Shown: positions 1-6,380 of the stretch, in pieces | How the letters are laid out: every line of letters begins with the position of its first letter | Position numbering within the stretch: the stretch's first letter is position 1 | Source of the DNA: Elusimicrobia bacterium GWA2_62_23 | GTDB taxonomy: Bacteria; Elusimicrobiota; Elusimicrobia; Elusimicrobiales; UBA9959 | Reading direction: 5' to 3' | Length of the DNA: 64,000 nt | Assembly (NCBI GenBank): GCA_001799635.1 | Contig: MGTV01000007.1 | Location: 1 to 64,000, forward strand | The notes under the pieces: model-generated | The model's database searches: none | What the model was told of the DNA's origin: nothing | What the model saw: only the letters and a program-made list of their open reading frames with translations | Program-made: the position numbers and the translations under genes

Positions 1-89
1 TTGGCCCGGCCGCACTGCGGTGTCGCTGCGCTCCACCCCCGATCCGCCTGCGGCGGCCGTACAACAAAGAAATTTATTCCCCGCGCGCA
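1..89 (+). repeat. Left copy of 89-bp inverted repeat
   Basis: This segment is the exact reverse complement of 5855-5943, 89 of 89 bases as read by hand. It begins at the window edge, so the repeat may extend further left. The copies flank an AT-richer block of accessory genes. They could be termini of a mobile element or two copies of a dispersed element in opposite orientation. No flanking target duplication can be judged because the left flank is outside the window. Confidence 0.9.
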
Positions 90-126
90 TCAATTCTTCG
101 CTGTTATAAGATGCAGTTTACCAGCC

Positions 127-867
127 TTATTTCGTGCCAAGTTTTGACCCCATTAACTCTGCAAGAAGCTTATTCCCATAAAAGAAACCACTTGCTAGCA
201 TAAGCCAATTCGCAAATCGTGTTTTGCCATCAAGCCGAAACACTTTGTCATAACCCAAATCCGAATGCATGGCTGCAACTGGTGAAGAAGCATACCGTTT
301 TAAATACGCTGCTTGGGAATAGGTTTTATAGGCGCCATCTATATGTGTGAATATTCGCTCTTCTCGGGAATATTCCGCGTGTAAGAATTTATTTTTAATC
401 ACAGGTTGGCTTACAGAGAATGATGAGAGTTCTTCTAAGTATAGGACTGTTACGCCGTCCTCCCTAGGATAAACACCCAATGATATTTTCTCTGGGTTTT
501 CTAAGCCTGAGGATTCATCATAATGAACCGCATACTTTACACCGAGACTTTGCAGTGTTTCCTCCGAAAAGTTTACCCCATACATCTTTGCCCCATATTT
601 CATGAACCCACGGGGGAGATCGCTAAGAGTGCCTAAGTCGACCAGCACAGAAATCACATTGCCCTTCCGTGACGCATTCAAACTGTCCCAAAGCCCGCCA
701 TCCAACTGATACTGAGTGCTTGCTGAATCGCCAAAAAATCGGAAACAGTATTTCCCATCAATGATTACACCTCGTTTCTCTAGAGTGCAATCACTTGAAA
801 GAGTGAGAAGCCGATCTCGGACACACAAGCCGTAGGTATCTAACACGTCCTTCGGATTAGCGGGCAT
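127..867 (-). CDS. Hypothetical protein, last gene of island operon
   Basis: This is a 246-aa protein that I do not recognise. It has no signal peptide, no clear metal or nucleotide motif, and one mildly hydrophobic stretch near the C-terminus (about residues 220-232). It starts 3 bases after the stop of the Cys-rich gene, so the two are probably co-translated. Base composition is clearly lower in GC than the chromosome beyond 6.3 kb, consistent with recent acquisition. Coding status is supported by length, codon texture and operon position; function is unknown. Confidence 0.7.
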   Translation of the reverse strand: MPANPKDVLDTYGLCVRDRLLTLSSDCTLEKRGVIIDGKYCFRFFGDSASTQYQLDGGLWDSLNASRKGNVISVLVDLGTLSDLPRGFMKYGAKMYGVNFSEETLQSLGVKYAVHYDESSGLENPEKISLGVYPREDGVTVLYLEELSSFSVSQPVIKNKFLHAEYSREERIFTHIDGAYKTYSQAAYLKRYASSPVAAMHSDLGYDKVFRLDGKTRFANWLMLASGFFYGNKLLAELMGSKLGTK

Positions 868-870
868 TTA

Positions 871-1278
871 TCACTGCTCTCTGTGAACTAAACAACACAC
901 TATTTCTGAGTCAATCCATGGGGCGGAGATGCTGGGGTTGTTTACATCTTTTTCCACTTCTGCACCGTATCGAGCCTGCCAACCGACAACAATCTCACGG
1001 TTGCCGCATATATCCTTTTTGGGACAATGCTCACACAAGCGCCAATGTGTTTTTGGGACTCTCGATTTCTTTTCAGATAATTTTGCGTCTCCAATTTTTA
1101 AAGCGCAGTACTTGATAATCTTGATGCCCTTCAATATTTTACTGCCGAGAATTTCATCGAGAAATCCTTCGCCCTGAAGTCTATGTGTCAATTCTTTTGT
1201 GTAAAGGACAATCCCTTCTTCACAAAATGTTTTATTTTCACATTTAGAACAATCAATATTCACAGCAAATCCTTTCAT
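871..1278 (-). CDS. Small Cys-rich protein, possible zinc-binding
   Basis: Starting at the ATG at 1278, which has a GGAG about 7 nt upstream, the product is 135 aa; a GTG four codons earlier is the alternative. Near the N-terminus it has CxxC followed by a third Cys, and around residues 75-92 a second group with CxxC spacing, then Cys residues near the C-terminus. This pattern suggests one or two zinc-binding knuckles. It lies between the Sel1 gene (24-nt gap) and the terminal hypothetical gene (3-nt gap). I do not recognise the family. Confidence 0.7.
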   Translation of the reverse strand: MKGFAVNIDCSKCENKTFCEEGIVLYTKELTHRLQGEGFLDEILGSKILKGIKIIKYCALKIGDAKLSEKKSRVPKTHWRLCEHCPKKDICGNREIVVGWQARYGAEVEKDVNNPSISAPWIDSEIVCCLVHREQ

Positions 1279-1302
1279 AATTATCTCCACAATAAAACAG
1301 AA

Positions 1303-3201
1303 TTAGCGGGGCTTTATGGTTTCGTCGATTACCTTGCTTCGCTTTAACAACTCCTCCAACCTAATTTTTCCGTCCGCATATTGATCGATAACTCTCGTAG
1401 AACAAGCAAACAACCTTTTTGTGGGAACCACATATTGAGACCCATCCCCGTAGGTGTAAGTGGTTTCAGAAATGGCAATTTTAGCCGTCACTACTGGAAA
1501 AGTTCTGTGCTCACCGCCTTCGGTTTCAAAAGAAATATCTTCAATCCGTTTTACGTGCAACTTCTTTTTCAGGGAAATGAGTCTATCGATTATTGCTTCA
1601 AATAACCCACTACAATTTGTCTCGACCTCAAACCCTAAGCCGGAATAACTTCCCCAATTGTCCCCTTTAATTGCAGCCGGGCATTTTGCCGCCGCATTGA
1701 CGTCCTTTAAGAACTCAGACAAAGATGACCGCGTAACACCCTGGGTCCTTTGTGAAAACTCTATCGCGGCATCTTGGCGTTCCTGTTCTGCCTTTTGCTT
1801 GGCCAGGGTGTCATATTTAAAAGCGAGATTTGGATTAGCTGTTGCGCCATCCGGAGGTATAATTTCGGACAATTCGCCTAAAGCTTTTTTTGCCGCTTCG
1901 CTTCCTTGCTCAGCTGCCTTCCGATACCACTTCATGGCTTCAACATTGTTTTGCGACACGCCGCGGCCCCGATCATACATGAAGCCCAAATAAAATTGAG
2001 CATTCATGTTCCCTTGGACTGCGGCCTTACGATACCAATTCACGGCCGCTTTGTAATCTTGAATGACCCCATGACCTGTTTGACACATAATCCCTAAATA
2101 CACCTGAGCATTCGTGTTTCCCTGCTCCGCCGCTTTGCTGAACCATTTAAAAGCTTGGCTATAATCTTGGGACACTTCTGATCCGGAATAATACATTACC
2201 CCTAAATTGTATTGGGCACTATCATTCCCTTGCTCTGCTGCCTCGATATACCATTGCCCTGCTTCGATGTAATCTTTGGGGACCCCTAGCCCTTTTTCGT
2301 ACATAAGGCCTAAATTATATTGGGCATTAGCGTCCCCATGTTCAGCGGCTCTCCTGGACCATTTCAATGCTTCAGCGTAGTCTTGCGCGACCTTCTGCCC
2401 CTCTTGATATATTGCCCCTAAAGCGGACTGCGCATCCGTTTCATTTTGTTCGGCCGCCTTGAGATACCAGTTCAGTGCCTCAGTATAGTTTTGCGCGATA
2501 TGTTTGCCTTCCCAATTCATGTACCCCAGATAGTATTGCGCTTTTGGATAGCCCTGCTCTGCCGCTTTTTGAATCCACTTCACGACCTCAGAAGAATCTT
2601 GAGGCACACCACGACCATCCTCATACATACCAGCTAAGCTAAATTGCGCCGCCGCATCATCCTGCTCTGCGGCCTTGCGATACCATTTTACTGCCTCGGT
2701 GGAATTTACAACTATTCCTTTGCCCTCATCATACATATCCCCAAGGATGCGCAGAGCATTTAAGTCTCCACGTTCAGCACACTGCCGGTATTGTGTGAAA
2801 GCAAGTTTGTACCATTTTGCGGATTCAATCTTGCTTTTCTTAACGCCACAACCGGTATCATACATCTCTCCAATAGAATACTGCCCGCGAGGCACTCCTT
2901 TCTCAGCGGCAATTTTCGACAGTTTCAGCGCCTTTTCGCAGTCTTTTGCAACTCCCAACCCATGCAAATACATCCGGCCTAATAACCCCTGCGCTGGGCC
3001 ATATCCCTTTTTAGATAATATAACTACTATTGGCACACCTTGCTCATAGTTGCCATGGTAATAAAGTCGTTCGGCTTCCTTGAAATTTTCTTCATTTCCT
3101 GTGTTTTCCGGATTTGCGAATACTATGCTAAAATCAGATAGCATCGTTAAGAACACTATTATAAATCCAACTCTCAAGAAAAAACTTCGGCTGTTGCGCA
3201 T
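1303..3201 (-). CDS. Secreted Sel1-repeat protein
   Basis: The ATG at 3201 has a strong GGAGGGAG just upstream and is preferred to the in-frame TTG at 3213, giving 632 aa. A Sec signal peptide (about residues 1-30) is followed by roughly ten Sel1/TPR-like repeats of about 36 residues, seen as recurring WY-KAAEQG and AQ-LG-MY-G-GV segments up to about residue 440. A C-terminal domain of about 170 residues with several cysteines is unfamiliar. Sel1 repeats form alpha-solenoids used for protein binding, so an extracytoplasmic scaffold or inhibitor role is plausible. It is the second gene of the HTH-led operon and is AT-richer than the genome around it. Confidence 0.88.
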   Translation of the reverse strand: MRNSRSFFLRVGFIIVFLTMLSDFSIVFANPENTGNEENFKEAERLYYHGNYEQGVPIVVILSKKGYGPAQGLLGRMYLHGLGVAKDCEKALKLSKIAAEKGVPRGQYSIGEMYDTGCGVKKSKIESAKWYKLAFTQYRQCAERGDLNALRILGDMYDEGKGIVVNSTEAVKWYRKAAEQDDAAAQFSLAGMYEDGRGVPQDSSEVVKWIQKAAEQGYPKAQYYLGYMNWEGKHIAQNYTEALNWYLKAAEQNETDAQSALGAIYQEGQKVAQDYAEALKWSRRAAEHGDANAQYNLGLMYEKGLGVPKDYIEAGQWYIEAAEQGNDSAQYNLGVMYYSGSEVSQDYSQAFKWFSKAAEQGNTNAQVYLGIMCQTGHGVIQDYKAAVNWYRKAAVQGNMNAQFYLGFMYDRGRGVSQNNVEAMKWYRKAAEQGSEAAKKALGELSEIIPPDGATANPNLAFKYDTLAKQKAEQERQDAAIEFSQRTQGVTRSSLSEFLKDVNAAAKCPAAIKGDNWGSYSGLGFEVETNCSGLFEAIIDRLISLKKKLHVKRIEDISFETEGGEHRTFPVVTAKIAISETTYTYGDGSQYVVPTKRLFACSTRVIDQYADGKIRLEELLKRSKVIDETIKPR

Positions 3202-3238
3202 ATCTCCCTCCAATCCGTGAAAAACACTTTGGCAAGGC

Positions 3239-3418
3239 CTATCTGATATTACTTCTGGATTTTATGAATCGTTCCAAATCTCTCGGATGTATTTTCCACT
3301 GGCCTATTTTAACAGCCTTAATTTCTTTTTTTGATATCAAATCTCTAACCCATTCCTCAGTAATTCCAAGCCTTCTCGATACCTGACGGACAGTCAGATA
3401 TTTCGCGATATCATCCAT
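3239..3418 (-). CDS. Small helix-turn-helix protein, excisionase/HTH_17-like
   Basis: This is a 59-aa protein with an AGGAG ribosome site 8 nt before its ATG. The sequence starts MDDIAKYLTVRQVSRRLGIT and continues with a recognition-helix-like segment ending in the K-x-G-x-W-K-I-H wing and a PRDLERF helix. This layout is typical of the MerR/excisionase small winged-helix family that includes Xis and AlpA-like regulators. It heads the minus operon and sits beside two divergent promoters, so it may regulate both directions or serve as a recombination directionality factor. No integrase is visible. It ends 37 nt before the Sel1 start. Confidence 0.82.
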   Translation of the reverse strand: MDDIAKYLTVRQVSRRLGITEEWVRDLISKKEIKAVKIGQWKIHPRDLERFIKSRSNIR

Positions 3419-3466
3419 TGAATAACTCCTGATTTAGCAAATCCCCTCTAATCCCTATTAGTCCAT

Positions 3467-3496
3467 ATTCTATTGCTTTACTCTTTAAGGTGTCAA
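3467..3496 (-). promoter_or_regulatory. Promoter for HTH-led operon
   Basis: On the minus strand a perfect TTGACA (3496-3491) is followed after 18 bp by TAGAAT (3472-3467). The start codon of the HTH gene lies about 48 nt downstream. It is an unusually consensus-like sigma-70 type promoter. Confidence 0.7.
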
Positions 3497-3518
3497 CGCT
3501 AGATTCACAAAAACATAA

Positions 3519-3562
3519 AGCCGGCCAGGGCGGGGGCGGCGGCCCTCACGCGGCAAGCCGCT
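3519..3562 (+). repeat. GC-rich dispersed repeat, copy A
   Basis: This 44-bp GC-rich patch inside AT-rich intergenic DNA closely matches 5572-5616 (about 40 of 45 positions with one gap). Copy B is completed into a hairpin, whereas copy A lacks the closing arm. It looks like a small mobile or conserved intergenic element. Confidence 0.65.
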
Positions 3563-3613
3563 CTCACTTCCACTTTTGCTGAACCGCACGAGGTGCGCCA
3601 AATTAATTAAAAA

Positions 3614-3643
3614 TTGACATCACTTCTCGCATTTTGCTACAAA
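3614..3643 (+). promoter_or_regulatory. Promoter for secreted peptidase operon
   Basis: TTGACA at 3614-3619 is followed after 18 bp by TACAAA at 3638-3643, with a TG one base before the -10 (extended -10). The start codon at 3682 is about 38 nt downstream, preceded by an AAGGGGA-like ribosome site. It diverges from the HTH-operon promoter, with the intergenic repeat between them. Confidence 0.7.
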
Positions 3644-3681
3644 AGTTTTAGCAGTGCATATCATCGGGTTAAGGGGACAAC

Positions 3682-4872
3682 ATGAAACCAGTACTCTGGG
3701 CAGTATTATTTCTCGGGACCGTCACGCCCTCATTCAGTGCGATGCCGTCGGTTGATTTTGACGGCAAAAGTAAAGAGAAACAAGACATAACCGCTTTTCC
3801 GGGAGAGGAATCTTCTGAGATTGTGGTTCCTCCAACAAAGCCGGTTGCTGATTATGATCTGGTAAAGAAACCGGGGATTATAAATGAAAATGGTGAATTT
3901 ACGCCTCTTGAGCCAGTCAAGAGCTGGCGCGGAGAAGACGGCATAATTAGGACTCAGTACCAGTATTGGCCTACACAGAAAATAAGCTGGGTGTTAGAGT
4001 GTAAAGGGACCTCCCAGCCCACTTGGAACGCCAAGGAAACGTACACCTTCACGTCTGACCAAAATGCTGGACACCATCACTATGATCCGCCGGCCCCTCC
4101 GCTTAAGGTAAGCACGTTGTACGACAACAACGCGACCGCACCGGCAGATAACGCGTTTTATCCGAAACCCAGCCCCTTTTATTTTCCTTCAATGCCTGTG
4201 AACACAAAAAAGTACTATTGGGAGTGGATGCCGGTCTTTGCGACAACACTTGTGGAAGAATTCCAATCCTTTGGCGCATGCGCCAACACCCAGATAGACA
4301 TGATTGACGTTAAAGTTCCGAATCTTGTGGAGATGAAATCAGGCACTGGATATATTGTGGATGGCGATACAGCAGAGCACCCTGCGACGCATTTTGTGAC
4401 GCCAGATTTTAAGGCGCAACTTTTGGCGATAGCCGCAACCTGGAAACAGACCTGCCCAAACTCCACCAAACCATATCCTTTGACGTTCCTCCAGATGAGC
4501 CTGCCATGGGGAGGGATGTTTGACATAAATGATAACTGGAATGCGCCCCATAGCGCGCACAGGTATGGTAATAATGCCGATGTTTCCAAATGGCGGGTTA
4601 GAAAAGGAAACCGGGCTAAGCTGGTAAAAACGATGTGCGAATACGCGCATGTGTATTCCGAAGGGGATGCCACAGGGGAAAATCCGCATTATCATTTGGC
4701 GCTACGCACCTCAAAACATACTGACGATATCCCGGACCCTTTAGACACAAGGTACCAATACTGCTGCCCAACCCCGATGCCGGATGTCCCGCAGGTCTGC
4801 ATTGATCTGGAAACCAACGGGAATCCGTCCTCAGAGCATCCTGAAGTGCCAGTAGAAACAGATTGTCCGTGA
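3682..4872 (+). CDS. Secreted M15-like zinc peptidase
   Basis: This 396-aa protein has a Sec signal peptide (about residues 1-20). A C-terminal segment holds H290-S-A-H293-x-x-G296-x-x-x-D300 and H336-Y-H338. The HxxGxxxD plus HxH arrangement is the zinc and catalytic signature of the M15/LAS peptidases (D-Ala-D-Ala dipeptidases, VanX/VanY, MepA-type murein endopeptidases). A peptidoglycan or other D-amino-acid target in the envelope is therefore likely but not shown. The first 250 residues are unfamiliar. The next gene follows by 7 nt. The segment is AT-rich and island-encoded. Confidence 0.72.
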   Translation: MKPVLWAVLFLGTVTPSFSAMPSVDFDGKSKEKQDITAFPGEESSEIVVPPTKPVADYDLVKKPGIINENGEFTPLEPVKSWRGEDGIIRTQYQYWPTQKISWVLECKGTSQPTWNAKETYTFTSDQNAGHHHYDPPAPPLKVSTLYDNNATAPADNAFYPKPSPFYFPSMPVNTKKYYWEWMPVFATTLVEEFQSFGACANTQIDMIDVKVPNLVEMKSGTGYIVDGDTAEHPATHFVTPDFKAQLLAIAATWKQTCPNSTKPYPLTFLQMSLPWGGMFDINDNWNAPHSAHRYGNNADVSKWRVRKGNRAKLVKTMCEYAHVYSEGDATGENPHYHLALRTSKHTDDIPDPLDTRYQYCCPTPMPDVPQVCIDLETNGNPSSEHPEVPVETDCP

Positions 4873-4879
4873 GGGCAAT

Positions 4880-5551
4880 ATGGTGAAAACTATTTGCGGT
4901 GGATGCTTGTCCCTGCTGATTTTTCAGGGTTTAGCAACGGGAGCCGATTTAAGAACTATTACAGAACAAGATCGGCAGGAATGCCCCCAATGCTTTCACG
5001 AATATGTGAAGTATTCCTATCAGGTATTCCTGCCCGCCGGGATGCGTATTGCCTTGAAAGAATATTCTCCGACTTTCAAGATTTTTGGGCTTGATGATTA
5101 CCAGGATGAACTTCGGCTTGAGCTTCAGCCCTGGGCCACAAACCTGATGTGCTATTCGGCAGTATTCAGAGATTTTAACGGCGATGGCGTATTTGATGCC
5201 GCCGTTCTGGGCGAATACACGGAAAGTCCATCTAGTAATGAGCCGGAACTCAACCTGGGTTCCGGGATTGCTGGTAAAAACTCTAAAAAGACTGCGGTAC
5301 TAGCTATCTTGTCTCAAAGTTCGACGACATACATGGTTACAGAGGTAGTCAGAATCGGGAGTGGCAAAAAAGTGTCCACGTATCTTGGCCTTTCCACTCC
5401 TGGCAGGAAATCTGAGGTCGGCTCCGATGGTGCCAGTGCCTTTGAATCTGAGAACTATGGAATAAGTGTTACTAAAGGGGTTGGCTCTACAGCATATCAC
5501 TGGGATAATAAGCAGCGACGGTTTAGGGAGATTGTGACCGGTGGGATGTAA
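4880..5551 (+). CDS. Secreted protein with DxNGDGxxD calcium-type loop
   Basis: This 223-aa protein has a hydrophobic N-terminal signal of about 22 residues. Around residues 97-107 it carries DFNGDGVFDAAVLG, the DxNGDGxxD loop typical of FG-GAP, dockerin or EF-hand-like calcium sites. Two Cys residues (CPQC) lie just after the signal. It is probably co-transcribed with the upstream metallopeptidase and exported with it, perhaps as an inhibitor, immunity or accessory protein; that is inference. The rest is unrecognised. Confidence 0.72.
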   Translation: MVKTICGGCLSLLIFQGLATGADLRTITEQDRQECPQCFHEYVKYSYQVFLPAGMRIALKEYSPTFKIFGLDDYQDELRLELQPWATNLMCYSAVFRDFNGDGVFDAAVLGEYTESPSSNEPELNLGSGIAGKNSKKTAVLAILSQSSTTYMVTEVVRIGSGKKVSTYLGLSTPGRKSEVGSDGASAFESENYGISVTKGVGSTAYHWDNKQRRFREIVTGGM

Positions 5552-5571
5552 AGATACTACCCCTGACGTAT

Positions 5572-5616
5572 AGCCGGGCCAGGGCGGGGGCGACGGCCAT
5601 CACGCGGCCAGGCGCT
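5572..5616 (+). repeat. GC-rich dispersed repeat, copy B
   Basis: It is related to 3519-3562 and lies directly after the last island gene, where it overlaps a terminator-like hairpin. Confidence 0.65.
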
Positions 5617-5628
5617 ACCGCCCTGGCC
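5577..5628 (+). terminator. Hairpin after island plus operon
   Basis: The arms GGCCAGGGCGG (5577-5587) and CCGCCCTGGCC (5618-5628) are perfectly complementary over 11 bp and are followed by a short pyrimidine run. The loop of about 30 nt is long for a factor-independent terminator, so this is a tentative call. Confidence 0.5.
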
Positions 5629-5686
5629 TTTCCTTATTTTCTTCGCTGTTAACTCCCCGCGTGGCTACGAATCAATAACAGAAAAG

Positions 5687-5729
5687 ACCGCCGCGGCGGC
5701 CGCAGCAGCGGACGCCGGGGCGGTTTTTT
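5687..5729 (+). terminator. Factor-independent terminator
   Basis: ACCGCC and GGCGGT close a very GC-rich hairpin (5687-5724) followed by six T residues. In the other direction it is followed by a TCTTTT run, so it may work both ways and insulate the island from the right flank. Confidence 0.65.
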
Positions 5730-5854
5730 ATCAAGTCGGGGCCACCGGCATAAATGCTGTTGAACATTATCAGTAACAGGCCCGCGCCGCGAGTGGCAGC
5801 AGCCACTGGCGAGCGCGGGTAAAATCTGTATATAATAAACTCAGTTCTTTGCAG

Positions 5855-5943
5855 TGCGCGCGGGGAATAAATTTCTTTGTTGTACGGCCGCCGCAGGCGG
5901 ATCGGGGGTGGAGCGCAGCGACACCGCAGTGCGGCCGGGCCAA
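5855..5943 (-). repeat. Right copy of 89-bp inverted repeat
   Basis: This segment is the exact reverse complement of 1-89. The match stops at 5855 on the island side, where the base corresponding to position 90 differs. The outer side cannot be tested because the left copy reaches the window start. GC content rises sharply to the right of this copy. Confidence 0.9.
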
Positions 5944-5976
5944 GGCCCACGTTTATTGGGCCGGCCGGCCGCGCAA

Positions 5977-6007
5977 AAGGAGGTTTTTGTAAGATGCAGA
6001 CCTCCTT
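5977..6007 (+). repeat. Perfect 8-bp stem-loop
   Basis: AAGGAGGT (5977-5984) pairs with ACCTCCTT (6000-6007) around a 15-nt loop. The left arm is a Shine-Dalgarno sequence that the hairpin would hide. No ORF with a good start follows, so the role is unknown. Confidence 0.5.
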
Positions 6008-6307
6008 GGGAGCAGGTGCAAGGCGCGCAAGTGCCGCCGCCCTGCGAACCACCTTCTAAGCGGCAAGCATGGACGGCCGCGAAGTGGCCGGCCGTGCGGC
6101 ATCTCGCGGATAAGATTCCCCGTACCGCAGAGATCCAGGAGAGAAAGCGGAATTTATAATGATTCCGCAGGGTGTGACGCAAAGTAGTCTCGAACTTTCT
6201 CCCTGAGTCTCCGCCAGATTTTTTCGGTATATACCGGACACATCGGTAAGGTATTGGCGCAGTGTCCGTAGTGACGCAGGATAGTGTAGTCCACCCCGAA
6301 GAAAAAT

Positions 6308-6331
6308 AAAAAGCCCCGAAAGGGGTTTTTT
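6308..6331. terminator. Bidirectional terminator
   Basis: AAAAAGCCCC and GGGGTTTTT form a short hairpin with a GAAA loop, flanked by A and T runs on both sides. On the plus strand it would stop transcription coming out of 5944-6300, just before the regulator genes. Confidence 0.8.
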
Positions 6332-6365
6332 ATTTTCCAGGCATCAGCGCCCAACGCCGATTTTT

Positions 6366-6371
6366 TATACA
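6366..6371 (+). promoter_or_regulatory. Putative -10 element for the kinase gene
   Basis: TATACA lies only 9 nt before the ATG at 6381, and no Shine-Dalgarno sequence is visible. Transcription would start within a few bases of the start codon, giving a leaderless or nearly leaderless mRNA. No clear -35 element was found. Confidence 0.4.
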
Positions 6372-6380
6372 ATTCTGGAC

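Larger units (their letters stand above)
5552..6380. other. 829-bp intergenic region without a convincing gene
   Basis: From left to right it holds the copy-B repeat, two terminator-like hairpins, a nested stem-loop at 5781-5819, a TATAAT at 5831-5836 reading rightwards, the right inverted-repeat copy, hairpins at 5944-5962 and 5977-6007, a 12-bp palindrome near 6226-6237 and a terminator at 6308-6331. The open frames across 5944-6330 are short, conflict between strands and resemble nothing I know. I looked for tmRNA, RNase P RNA, SRP RNA and tRNA signatures and found none. Confidence 0.6.

Noticed and set aside
6190-6230. A TTCGA-containing hairpin resembling a tRNA T-arm on the minus strand
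   Set aside because: The loop is 8 nt, not 7, and no acceptor, anticodon or D-arm can be folded around it.
5841-6372. Short overlapping ORFs on both strands near the right repeat
   Set aside because: They conflict with each other, lack ribosome sites and run through the inverted repeat, hairpins and the terminator. No family is recognisable.
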